From: Tubulanus polymorphus
Lineage: Eukaryota > Nemertea > Palaeonemertea > Tubulaniformes > Tubulanidae
Direction of reading: 5' to 3'
Length of the DNA stretch: 64,000 bases
NCBI RefSeq assembly: GCF_964204645.1
Contig: NC_134029.1
Coordinates: 11,460,850-11,524,849 of the forward strand
Part shown: piece after piece, positions 1 to 11,239 of the stretch
How the letters are laid out: each line of letters starts with the position of its first letter
Numbering within the stretch: the stretch's first letter is position 1
The notes under the pieces: generated by a model
What the model saw: the letters and a program-made list of their open reading frames with translations, nothing else
What the model was told of the DNA's origin: nothing
The model's database searches: none
Position numbers and translations under genes: made by a program

Positions 1-1765
1 ACTGAAAAGGTTAGTATAAACCATTAGACTTTAGGTGATCTGTGATACGACAAGCAATGACCTTCTCGATAACCTTTGAGAGGAAAGGAATGTTTGAAAC
101 CGGCCGATAATTGCCAAAAACTTCACTATCTAGAGACGATTTCATCAACAACGGATGAACAATAGCGTGCTCGAGCACATCAGGAAAACAGCTGGATGAT
201 ATACATGAGTTAACAATATTAACTAGAACCTGCAGTATACCAGAATCATTCAATACAGGTTTAAAAACAGCAGTAGGTACTGGATCTAATCAGGCATTGT
301 GGATATAATTTTGAAAAACTCGAGTACATTTGTGTGATCAAACTGCAAAGGCCCACAAAGATTCGGTTTAGTAGCATTATCAAATAATGGAACACAGTTA
401 TTAGCATCTAGTTGTTCACGAATATGCTGCACTTTATCAGAGAAAAATTTACTGAAAGATTCAGCTATAAACTCATGTTCACCAGATGGCAGAGAAGTAG
501 CATTCCTATTTAAAAGTTCCCTGTTGATAACATTAAAAGTTTGTTTCATATTGCACATTTTACTTTTGTAATATTCAAATTTGGCACATTTAATTAAATT
601 TACGACCTTACTCCGTTGATCAAGGAACGGCTGTTTGTGTACAACAAGTTTTGTCCTTTGCCACTGATGTTCTAGTTTCCGGCGAAGTTGTCGAGCACTG
701 TGGATGTCATTGTTGTACCACTTAGAAGTTCCTGGTCGTAGTTTCAAAGTACGTTTCTTCAGAGGCGCAACTGAGTCCAAAATATAAGAGCCAGTGAGAT
801 TGTACTGCTCAACTAAGTGATTAGCATTCCAGTGACCAATATGCATAAGTTGAGAAGCCCAAGTTGTCGAAAAAGTTAGTGAATTAACGCTACGGAGATT
901 CATTGAAGTTTTACACACCAAAGGCCACTTAGGTTTATCTATAGATAACTCACACAAAATTGTTGAGTGATCAGATATACAAGAATCCTCAACTGTGACG
1001 CTGCTTATGATAGTATCCAATGAACGAGAAAGGATAAGATCAAGCGTGTGTCCATATTTATGAGTTGAACCGGTGACGCGCTGATTAAATCCATAAACAG
1101 ATAGTAAACTTAGAAACTTAGCCACATCTGGCTTGCTGGCACCGTCAACGTGAAGGTTAAAATCCCCAGCAATAATAATAGGGTATTGTAACATTGCCAT
1201 AGTAGCGATATACTGTTCAAACTCCTCCAAGAACTGTCCTACCGTAAAGCGGTTCTTCTTCGACGGAGGAGGGCGATAAACTGCAGAGATAATAGACAAA
1301 ACTGTCTTATCAGAAATGATCTCAGATTCCAACAGTTGGAAGGTGGAAACTGTAACTCGAGGTTTCCTGACTTTGACAATAACTGATGGCTTATACAGGA
1401 TGCCAATGCCGCCTCCGCGGCCAGACGACCGGGGTTGACTTTTGAATTTGTATCCTTCAGGTTTTAAATTCTCTATGCTACAAGAATTGAGGTCATTGTC
1501 TTTAATCCAGGTTTCTGTAAAGAGAGCAATGTCTGCGGACTGATCTAAAACATGTTCACTAACTAATGTTGTCTTATTCACAAGTGATCGTGTATTAAAA
1601 AGCATTATTTCAAGTCGGCGGGTAACTGATAAAATCTTTGGAATAACTGTCAAATTGTTTATATTTACTCCACTCTGTTTTGATGTCCATGGTTGACTTC
1701 CCGTAATCCCATATATTGATTTTATGTGTCTTTGCTTTCTATGACCGGCACGAGGGAACCACGCT
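1..1765 (-). pseudogene. Non-LTR retrotransposon pol (endonuclease plus start of reverse transcriptase), CR1/L2/Jockey-like, broken
   Basis: On the minus strand the frame runs from about 1765 to 286 without a stop. It encodes an apurinic endonuclease domain: FNTRSL, FTETWI, GRGGGIGILY, VYRPPPSK, IIAGDFNLH and ISDHS in the correct order. The linker ends at about 288 and a one-base frameshift leads into LDPVPTAVFKP and the reverse transcriptase start NYRPVSNIPFLSKVIEKVI. A TAA at 11-13 stands where the family has an acidic residue before PFQS, and the reading frame continues past it to the window edge. Hence at least one frameshift and one nonsense codon. The catalytic reverse transcriptase motifs and the 3' end are outside the window. 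Confidence 0.9.
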
Positions 1766-1854
1766 TTGTTGGTTTCCTGGCATTTATTCCCAGCTGAACC
1801 AGTCTTTTGTGTATGACACTGGCCAAACGATCCAGGAAGAAAGACACTCTAAAT

Positions 1855-2000
1855 ATTCGGTGTTGTCATATCGCGGAAAGAGAGAATCGCGTAATTTTCC
1901 AAAAACGCGGAATTTCTTCATTTTTACTATAAATAGTAAACGGGTTTTCCCACCGGGATACCCACTGTCGGACAGGGCACCGGACCCAGGTTTTCAACAC
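1855..2000 (+). repeat. Dispersed repeat copy, inverted relative to 6675-6815
   Basis: About 140 bp reading GGTGTTGTCATATCGCGGAA to CACTGTCGGACAGGGCACCG, repeated with few differences on the opposite strand at 6675-6815. The second copy continues into a tRNA-like B box. It is read as a short interspersed element fragment. Confidence 0.7.
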
Positions 2001-3628
2001 CGGGAATTAGTATTTGATAATTTATTATATCGCCAGTCAACAACTTAACGATACTGTTCCAAATAATGGAGAACCTAGGCAATACGTGCTTTGCGAATTC
2101 AGTGATACAGAGTATCGCTGCATTAACTGAAGGAATACAAATCGATGGTACGTAAACGTAGGATTTGTGATGACACCATGGGTCATTCTCCAGGACTCAC
2201 TTCCGAGTTAAGATTTGACTCTGGTCTCTGGATTTAAAACATTGGAAATGAATTGATTCTAAGTAACACATAGTTAACTCACAACTGTGGAACTGGATCG
2301 ATGTCAGACGAAAATAAATAGACATTATGTATATTTCATTCTGGCTTAGGATTGTTCATGCGTGTTGTGTGTCTACATTGTTGTTATAAGCGAAATAATG
2401 TGGTTTATCTTTTATAATTAAATGATATGAAAGATTAATATGTAATAGATGAAATCTAAGTGACGGACGCTTCGTCACTGCAGCTTGATTTAATTTTTAC
2501 GACTAAGATTAAGAAATCATAACGATTCGAAAACAACCTCGTTCACGGAGTGTAACGAAACCACTCAAAATAATGTCAGTGACTAAAGGAACACCGAGAA
2601 AATTAATTGTTGTCAATGAAACTGCCAAGAAACTCTTACTATGACTCTTAAAGTCTATCAATTTTATTTCGATGTTGAAATTGTTCTGTAGATTTAGGCC
2701 CCGAGCATTAAATTATTGAAGAAATTAAATCAATTCTTATTGTTAAGCTTGGAAAAATGAAAACTAATGCCATATAGTTAAGTGGTGGGGGAAAGTAGAT
2801 GAAACTTCAACTTTAAGGTTCGATTAATTTCTGGTTATTAAAAATTTTGGCTTATATTTTGATTAGGAAAATTATGACGAACCTGTTCATTTCATCTGTA
2901 GATCTAATGAAATTCAATGTTCTATGAAAATAACTTGACCCATTTCTTAACTAAATATAAACTGGTCTTTGGCTACCCTGGGTAGGTCGGTTTACCACTG
3001 CTAAAAAGATTACTATTTCGATTTGTATCAGGAATTTTTCAATGGTTTATAAACCACTTTGCAAAACACGAAATGTAAAAACCGACATTATGGTGAAACT
3101 GAGACGGTTTGCGAGATTGAAGAATTTGACCTGGTGTTAATTTAGAGATTAGCTCCATTTGAAAAGTAAAGGAAGACACGAAAAAATGAAAGACACGTTG
3201 AAACGCATCGATCGCATAATTTTTTTCTGCCAGAAAAAAAATCGAATAAATCATCAGCAGTAAAATCCAAATGTCAATAAAAAAATTGATTTCTCTCGCG
3301 AAAAATATTTATTTGTCTCTAATTCTCGGGGGAATGTCGAGGACCGGGAATCTACGGCTCAAAATTAATAGTGCAAGTGGCCAGCGGTAGCGAATTCCTT
3401 ATTTGGTGAAAGAAGGGACGGAGATTAATGTTTTTGCCGACCGCGATGTCGCTGCTCCTCGGAGCGATACCGTGCCGATCCATCCTCGGGCCGCCGCGCT
3501 GCCGAAATCGCGCTGCCGAAATCGTACGGCAACGCGACTCATCGCAGTTTTAGGGTCATTAAATTTGATAAATAATTACATATTTCAGCGCTGCGGCTGG
3601 GGGTGACTGTCGCACGCGCGCACGAGAG
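2001..3628. other. Intergenic, AT-rich, no gene seen
   Basis: Only short open frames with no recognisable domain. A CpG-rich patch near 3420-3610 leads into the long inverted repeat. Confidence 0.6.
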
Positions 3629-4230
3629 CGTAATAAGCCTTTTTACAGTTTCCAGGCGCCATTTTTTTGGGTACCCGCCGGGTCCGCATTGTTGAATTTT
3701 TTGTCCCTATTTTTCTCCGGTTTAATTTTTCTATTTCGTTCATATCTCTGGATTTGATTAAGATAGAAACAAAGTAGAAATATCGATGAACTCGGCTGAT
3801 AATAAACTTTTTTATGATATCACTCATTTATAAAGTTAATGCAACAATGTGCGCTGGTGAAGTTATAAACATTGATATCGTCTTCCCGATAATTCAACTT
3901 GAATTATTGCTCATCCCATTCAAAAGTTCGTAATTCTTACAAATATTAATCTACATTTTTGAAATTTTCAGGACCAATAGCCATCTATATGTGGTCTTAT
4001 ATACCTTTTACCGTTTTCAATTATCTTTATTAGTTTTTAAGTAATTGCGAGTCAAACTTCCAAAACACGTTTTCCCGGGTCCCCTGGGTGCATCTTTATA
4101 TCAGGAAATTTCACAATTTCACCGGTCCCTACTTTGTTGAAAATCAATTCATTAAGTAACCATGGAAATAAGGGCACCTAGGTTTTTGAAAAATGGTTAT
4201 TAAAGATATATATTCTCTAGGATTTGTCAA
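3629..4230 (+). repeat. Left arm of a long inverted repeat
   Basis: The arm starts at AATAAGCCTTTTTACAG and is matched in reverse complement by 5240-5830. About 440 bp (3629-4072) differ by only a handful of bases, while the inner 160 bp (4073-4230) are clearly diverged but still alignable. The arms are separated by about 1 kb. Confidence 0.9.
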
Positions 4231-5239
4231 AATAAACAAAATAACCCAGGTGTTGCTTTAACCAGCTACCTAGGTTCACAACAGATCATTTTGTCCAACG
4301 TGTTTCATTCGATTCCAAAGCTGCACGTACGGGTATACGATTGCAAATGTGAAAGTCAGACATTATGTGGCACATGTATGAGGACCACAGTCTCAATGCT
4401 GCGTCGCATTGCCGTCGCAAATTTGCATGGCTACTTACGTGAAGTGGGCTAATACAGACCTTGTGTGATCAAAACTGACTTGGAATTCGTGCCAAATCTC
4501 AAAACAACTATCAAACACACGAGATCAATTTTGACAGAAAGTAAACGAAAGTTATGTTCCTTACTAATATATTCCAAAGTTCCAATCTTTCCAACACAAT
4601 CGACTAAGCCAAATATATTCAAATTCAATTTGAAACACCTTCCAGCTCTTGTCACGATCAGTAATAAAGATCGAACATCGAACATTCTCAAAAAAGCAAA
4701 GCCGATCCAACGGTTTGCAAGCGTCAAGTTTGACACGGCCGTGGCTGCCTCCATTTGTGTGGAGCTGCTGCTGAAAATTCAAAAATGTAAATCGGGTACC
4801 GGTATTTAACCGAGGACCGAGTGCTCGCCATTACACCATGGTATTTCTGATGGTTAACTTTTGAGCAACTGGCTCCAGAATCACCAGCCAACGGCCATAT
4901 TTCATTGATGCAATATACTGTGAAACGATATAATATAGACGGGAGATCAATGAAACTTAAATGCCTGACACTAAGACTTATTTCGACTTTTTTGACTATC
5001 TTAGATGATTGGGAGAGGGGTCCAAAAATAAGGACATTTTCCGTGGTTTAAGGCTGTGAGTAGGGTGCCCCTCGGTGTTGAAACAAATACATCCAAAACA
5101 ATTTAATTTGCAAGAGGATGAGTGTTAGATTTGTAAGTTTTATGCGATCACTGTCTTGACAAAGATGGTAATCTTAATGGGAAGGAGCAGGGGTCCGGAC
5201 TACCGACCCTCCAAACCCGTAGTCTGTCCCTGTGTTACT
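4231..5239. other. Spacer of the long inverted repeat
   Basis: Contains overlapping open frames of about 100 codons on both strands near 4450-4810 that match no family I know and have no supporting context. No function assigned. Confidence 0.5.
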
Positions 5240-5890
5240 AGAAATATATCTCTATTTACCATTTTTTTCAAATAACTAGGTGCCCTTGTTTCCATAGTTA
5301 CTGAAAATTTTGATTTTAACAATGTAGGACCGGTTAAATTGGCAAATTTCTTGATATAAATATGCACGCATGATACTCTAGAAAACGTGTTTTGGAAGTT
5401 TGACTCGCAATTACTTAAAAACTAATAAAGATAATTGAAAACGGTAAAACGTATATAAGACCACATATAGATGGCTATTGGTCCTGAAAATTTCAAAAAT
5501 GTAGATTAATATTTGTAAGAATTACGAACTTTTGAATGAGATGAGCAATAATTCAAGTTGAATTATCGGGAAGACGATATCAATGTTTATAACTTCACCA
5601 GCGCACATTGTTGCATTAACTTTATAAATGAGTGATATCATAAAAAAGTTTATTATCAGCCGAGTTCATCGATATTTCTACTTTGTTTCTATCTTAATCA
5701 AATCCAGAGATATGAACGAAATAAAAAAATTAAACCGGAGAAAAATAGGGACAAAAAATTCAACAATGCGGACCCGGCGGGTACCCAAAAAAATGGCGCC
5801 TGGAAACTGTAAAAAGGCTTATTCTCCGGGATTCGAGCCTGCGATGGCAGTGAACCGGGCACCGGCGCGCGGTTTGTTTCATGAATTTGC
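5240..5890 (-). repeat. Right arm of the inverted repeat, with tRNA-like head
   Basis: Reverse complement of the left arm up to 5830. Outside the arm, 5831-5890 read on the minus strand contains GGCTCGAATCCC, a good Pol III B box, preceded by a tRNA-like stretch. The left arm is cut exactly where this head begins, as expected if the left copy is a 5'-truncated copy. Confidence 0.75.
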
Positions 5891-6599
5891 TCCCGTTGCT
5901 AAGGGGATTTCAGCTATTTTCAAACTCGTTCGATCAACGCGGTTCATTGTTAAACTATTCATCGACCCAATCTTGTTCGAAATTTCACGAAATAAATACA
6001 TTCTGAAATAACCCGATTCATAAATTGCCGGATTTTAGTTAATGGGCTGCCGGATTTTAGCGTGACGTAATTCTACTTCCGATTTCCCCATGAACTTCAA
6101 ACCGGACGTCAAGTGACGTCATTTTTTTCTGACTTTGTCAGCTAGTCAGAATCGGTTAAGAAGACACTTTCTAGAATCCACATATACATACGCGTTTATC
6201 AAAGGGACGTCCTCCGGGCGCCTTCGGCGCCCGTCTATAAAATGGTTTCTTTTTTTTTAAATGTTTACTTTGCGACTGCTATAACATATATGTCCCTATG
6301 CTGATTATTTGGATCAAAAGAATCTTATTGGTACCGGTACTGGACGGCCGTAAAATTATAATAATTTCAAAGGAATTTGAACCGGTACTTGTTTGGTCGT
6401 AGGATTTCATGTTTGCAACCATCTACAACTACGGTCCGACACCGCGAACGTGCTCAATATTTATCTGATAATATTCGTTTCTGAAGTTCTCAAAAAGTCG
6501 ATGAACTTCGATAACCGAAGTTTGCCTAATAGAAATAGACATTAGGTGCCTGGTCTCTTTCACCTCACTTGATTCTGACTTCTTCTACAGGTGGCAGCC

Positions 6600-6815
6600 A
6601 GTCAACGGTATCGTAATATAATAATTCCATAATTGCCTGCAAATAATGGGATTCGAACCTAAGTCGTTGCATCGATCGGTCCGGTGCCCTGTCCGACAGT
6701 GGGTATCCCCGTGGGAAAACCCGTTTACTATTTAAAGAAAAAATGAAGAAATTCCGCGTTTTTTTGAAAATTCCGCGATTCCGTCTTTCCGCGATATGAC
6801 AACACCGCTAAATAT
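6600..6815 (-). repeat. tRNA-derived SINE-like element
   Basis: On the minus strand GGTTCGAATCCC at about 6648-6659 is a perfect B box, preceded by GGGCACCGGACC as in the anticodon half of a tRNA. The 1855-2000 copy shares the 5' part. No mature tRNA cloverleaf is seen. Confidence 0.55.
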
Positions 6816-8174
6816 TTGGATGGATATATGAAAGCTGTGGGTACTGGAGTGTGTAATGGGTAGTGTAGTGTGATCTGTGTGCATTTGTGGCCAGCACACA
6901 GATCACATTCTTCAATGGGGTTTGGTCCAGGACTCGCGAGATTTTCAACAACACGGAAGTAACGTGTAATAAATGATGACTTGAATTGCTTGACTACCTA
7001 CCACCCCTCATTATTGTTGGAAAACTAAACGTTCGGCACTGACTAAAAATTAGTAATAACATTTTAGAAATGGCCAGAATTTTAACTTAGGTTCTATCTC
7101 ATTTTTATTTCACAATTGCAATTGGTATAATTTTTTTTTTAAACGGCCGTTAAGGCTTCATGTTTCGTCTGCAATTCACTGCAAATAGTTACACAACTAC
7201 GCACATTTCAGTGTTTTTGGCAGCTGTACACTCAATCGGCACCGTTCGTCACTAGCTTCACTGCGGAATTATCATTAATTAACATCGCCATATCACATCA
7301 TCAACTTATATTGTGCCTTAAAACCCTAACAGCCGAAATAATTGAAATGCACACACGATTTCTATCATTGAAAATTGAGAGAGTGGCCATGTTTGTGTTT
7401 GCTGCTTCGCGTAAATCCCGCGCGGTTGCGCAACCGTGCGGAGTGGGTCGCGTAAATCCCGCGCGGTGGCGCAACCGCGCGGAGTGGGGCCGATACGTCT
7501 AGTCCCAGGTTAACTGACTGTTTGACAAAGCTGTATGAAGTCCTATATCTAAGCATAGGCCTCATTCTGAGATTCAAGCAAAATGTCTGTAAAAATATAT
7601 CCAAACTCTGGTTCACAAGTATGATATGATATCTCTCCACAAATCAGCACCAAAGTAATCCAAATGGTTCCAGGAACATTTATGGAAATACTAGTCCACT
7701 TTTCATAACAGTTCTGTAGCTAAAAGTGAAGTAAAATGACTTAATTCAGGAGCAAGAAAAGATAAACTCTGCTGTCGTTGTCATCGATCCGAGTCGTCAA
7801 GTGAACGCGGAAGTAAAATTCCATAGGAAAATCCCTACCATTCCTGTCCATATTACGTTGATTTGAGCCAGAAATCTTCAGGAAATGTAGCCAACGTAAA
7901 TTGATTTACTAATAGAATAAATCAATTGACTCATCTAAGGGATCATAGTTCATTAAAGTTCCTAAAACTCTATGTCTATCCGTCCTTCAGCTGCTGAGTT
8001 TCGTTAATGGTTTCGTAATCCGTAAACGCATAATTACTTCGGCCAGAGGTTTATTGTTATCGCCGGTCGGTCTACAAATCTTCACACGTATTGACAATTT
8101 TTTTGTGACCATAAGTAGATTTAAGCCAGATTCTGGAAATACTAGTGGAGAAAACACAAATTGTGTTCGATGCT
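6816..8174. other. Intergenic; contains a 41-bp CpG-rich tandem duplication at 7408-7489
   Basis: No gene seen. Two 41-bp units begin CGCGTAAATCCCGCGCGG at 7408 and 7449 and differ at a few bases. Each contains a GCGCGGT..GCGCAACCGYGCGG inverted repeat. Confidence 0.7.
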
Positions 8175-9130
8175 AACTAGGGGTTCAGGGACACCATGCC
8201 CACTTGGGAAGTGGTTTCAAATGATCAACAATCTTACAATTTCAATATTCAATGCCCCCTGATGACCATATACAAAAACCAATGACTTTGAAACACAATC
8301 ATAGAATATATCAGCAGCTAAGATTTTGTAATTGATAGTGATAACAAAATATGCCTCATTACCAATTTAATATGTTATTCTACTATTCAACGCCCCCTGG
8401 TGACCATATGCAAAACCCAGTGACCCTGAAACTCACGACAATCATAGAACATGTCATGACCTACAACTTTGCAATTGATTCTGGTATCAAAATATGCCTA
8501 GGTACCAATCTAATAAGGAAAAACTAAGTTATTCTACTATTCAAAGCCCCCTGCTGACCATATATAATAACTAATGTCCTTAAAACTCACCACAATCATA
8601 GAGGATATCATGAAGTACAACTTTGCAATTGATTGTGGTAACAAAATATGCACAGGTACAAATATAATATAGAAATACCTAGTTATTGTATCATTCAACG
8701 CCACCCTGGTGGCCATATACAAAACGAAAGACCTTGAAACTCACCAAAATCATAGAACACGTTATGAGCTACAACTTTTCAATTGATTGTGGAATCACAA
8801 TATACTTAGGTATCAATATAATGCGGAAAAACTTTTTCCCACCTGTGAATGAGTACAGATGACACCAAGATGGCCGCCAATTGCGCCATAATTGGCTGAT
8901 CAAAAATACCTGACTCAGGTATAAAATATCCCTTTCCAAAGAATACCAATCACAAATTGCAATGAGAAATGGACTGAAGATGGGCTGAAGATGTGTCTAG
9001 GGTGGATACATTTGTAACCCAAATATCAAGACATTACATTGACGGTCTACAAAACATCTCAAAATAACTGGATTCCGTCTACGGATGGACGGACGGAACG
9101 CAATAGCCCTCTGGGTCTAAAGTCCCAAGT
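8175..9130 (+). mobile_element. Helentron-like non-autonomous element, family 1, copy A (3' truncated)
   Basis: Begins AACTAGGGGTTCAGGGACAC followed by the subterminal GCCCACTTGGGAAG. The centre is a tandem array of about 154-bp monomers with the GCCCCCTGGTGACC-type core. The 3' module has AAGATGGCCGCC, GTGTCTAGGGTGGATACA and GGATTCCGTCTACGGATGG. The end stops within the terminal hairpin at AAAGTCCCAAGT, so the CTAAAA terminus is lost. Confidence 0.75.
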
Positions 9131-9579
9131 AACTGCTCAGTTTATTCGGCTACATAAACTTTCACTAGGTTTGTTGTCGATCATTGTATTGTTTAATAAC
9201 GATTTAGAAGTCCTTAAAATCTAGTAACAACAGCAGCCCAGGACAATGGATAAATATTTTAGAAAAAAGCAAAAAAGAATTATCAATTCTATTTATTAAC
9301 AATATTTCTATTTTCAATTAATTCAATATCTCACTACTTTTATCTATCTATGTGTAATTTTATCTATCTATGTGGAGCAATTAAATTGTGCAGATAGTCT
9401 ATTTCGGATTCTTGAATATTAAATCATGCGAATATTTTAGTAAAAAGTAAAAAAATAAATTTTTATAATCTTACAAATTTAAAAAAAATTTTAAACTGTT
9501 TTTCTCTTATTTTACTTTTTAAGACTTAAAAATGTATTCTATAATTTCTAAATCATGACCATCTTTATTTTTCCCATGA

Positions 9580-9792
9580 TTAAATTATCTTAAATCCTTC
9601 TAAATCTTTTAATTCATCATTATTCAATGTAACCCATTTATTGGGTAGAAATACCCTAAATTCATGTGTTGTGTTTACACTACAATAACTTATACTTGCT
9701 GATATTTTTTCACCATATTTAGTTTTTATTTTTTCTAATTTTAATATTTTATGTTCAATTTCTTGTGAAACATCAACTAATTTTTTTTTCAT
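9580..9792 (-). CDS. Small AT-rich gene, 70 residues, unknown function
   Basis: ATG to TAA frame of 70 codons containing KLEKIKTKYGEKISASISY, then FRVFLPNKWVTLNNDEL. The pattern of a lysine-rich strand, YG, and a FLPxxW/F strand recalls short OB-fold-like single-stranded-DNA-binding proteins carried by some invertebrate mobile elements and DNA viruses; this is recollection, not a search. Local base composition (9240-9860) is more AT-rich than the surroundings. A TATATAAAT box lies 63 nt upstream. An overlapping upstream ATG opens a 17-codon frame. It may be an isolated remnant of a larger element. Confidence 0.5.
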   Translation of the reverse strand: MKKKLVDVSQEIEHKILKLEKIKTKYGEKISASISYCSVNTTHEFRVFLPNKWVTLNNDELKDLEGFKII

Positions 9793-9854
9793 ATTGTCTT
9801 TTTGATGCTTTTATTCCGTTATTCATTGATGCTAAGAATATCTTTCTTTCTCCC

Positions 9855-9863
9855 ATTTATATA
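9855..9863 (-). promoter_or_regulatory. TATA box of the small AT-rich gene
   Basis: TATATAAAT on the minus strand, 63 nt before the ATG at 9792. A well-formed TATA at a suitable distance is unlike the decayed surroundings. Confidence 0.4.
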
Positions 9864-9870
9864 GAAAAAC

Positions 9871-10375
9871 AATTAGGAGTGCGGGCGAGTCAACCTCTCA
9901 ACCTTTGATCTAAAACGCTGATTTTGCAATTACTCTTAAGATATCCGTCATTAATTATAAAATATATTTCTTTATAGGAAGTGACCACTTAATACAGGCT
10001 TAATACATATATTCACGATTATGGCTTAGTGCTTACATGGTTTTAGTTAATACACTGTATATGGTGGGCAATTCAGTCGAGTGGGAAATCTCTGTATTAA
10101 ATGTGTCAGTGTACGTCAAAAATGTTGTAGAGTGAGACCTTTTAAATTCAGTTTTCTGTGGAATTCCTGTTGTCATCTTATTTACTGGATAACTCATTTA
10201 TCAATTACACTTATGACTTTATTCAACAAGTTGAGCAATCAAGAGACATGAATATAATATAAGCATTTCACTAGTAAAAAATGTTATTCTAAAATGTGAG
10301 TATATTTTTACAATACAGTCGTATTAAATCATAATAAGAGATGCATGCTTCTCATCACAAATTTGACTTGAGAGT
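9871..10375. other. No gene seen
   Basis: AT-rich sequence without recognisable coding or repeat structure. Confidence 0.5.
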
Positions 10376-10867
10376 TTAACCCATTAGCACTCAAGCCGCC
10401 TGTATCCGCCCTGCCTATTACCGGTACTCCTCAAGCCGCCTGAATCCACCCTGGCACTTTTTTCGTATGCTGCACAAAAACGGTTATAGTGGGATTCGAA
10501 CCCAATAGCTAATGATAAACTACACACCTAAGTCCTCGAAATACCAACCAGAAGTCAACATCCCCCTATTTCAATTTCTCGAGTATTTCGAGTCTGAACA
10601 TGACACATGTGAGCCCTCACTACAAATCCAAGTAAGTTTGGATGAATTTCGGGAGCCCAAAAGGACAAGATTTTGGTGGCCCACCTCATCGAATCATACA
10701 TCATATAAAAACCTTGACTATTTACTACAAAATAAAACTAACTTGTAATGCATGGAAATAAACAGCAAATGAGCTATTTGGTATCGTGATGAACTTAGAT
10801 TCTACCTTGAATTTTCTGAGGAGTAATTGACACTGCATACTGCAATTCCAGAGTGCTAATGGGTTAA
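10376..10867. mobile_element. piggyBac-type MITE, complete, TTAA target duplications
   Basis: TTAA at 10376-10379 and 10864-10867 flank 13-bp perfect terminal inverted repeats CCCATTAGCACTC / GAGTGCTAATGGG. The 484-bp interior has no transposase. A related copy in inverse orientation ends at 59918. Near the left end, CAAGCCGCCTGNATCC occurs twice. Confidence 0.85.
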
Positions 10868-10965
10868 GTTCATTTTCTCTCATTACTGCAATTCACAAAA
10901 ACTGGAGCTGAGTAGGTCTATATCCTTCATATCCTCAGTGGCAATAAGCCACTATAACAGTGATT

Positions 10966-11157
10966 AACGAATAAAAAGGCACAGTAGATACAAAGAAAAG
11001 TTTATCGTCAGCCAGTTTCCGGGTTACTTCTAAACCCCATCATCGGAGAAACTAAAATGCTACAATAATTAGTTTCTCTGATGATGGGGTTTAGAAGTAA
11101 CCCGAAACTGTCTGATAATAACTTTTCCATATATCTACAGTGGCTTTTTAATTGTTA
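10966..11157. repeat. Foldback hairpin element
   Basis: Arms 10966-11054 and 11070-11157 are near-perfect reverse complements, with the 38 bp around GGGTTACTTCTAAACCCCAT almost unbroken, and a 15-nt loop. It could be a snapback MITE or, if transcribed, a long miRNA-like or siRNA hairpin. Confidence 0.85.
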
Positions 11158-11239
11158 ACTCCACACTGAGATTGATATTGGTTCACTATTATAGTCAAAT
11201 TACAGTGATTGATTATAGATGAATTGATAGCAAATAAAC

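Noticed and set aside
6640-6665. Functional tRNA genes at the GGTTCGAATCC sites (also 31150, 37116, 40339, 61729)
   Set aside because: None can be folded into a full cloverleaf with acceptor and anticodon arms; they fit SINE heads.
1855-6815. A single 5-kb foldback transposon bounded by the 140-bp inverted copies
   Set aside because: The region between the outer copies and the inner arms is not inverted, and both outer copies look like independent insertions of a SINE-like repeat.
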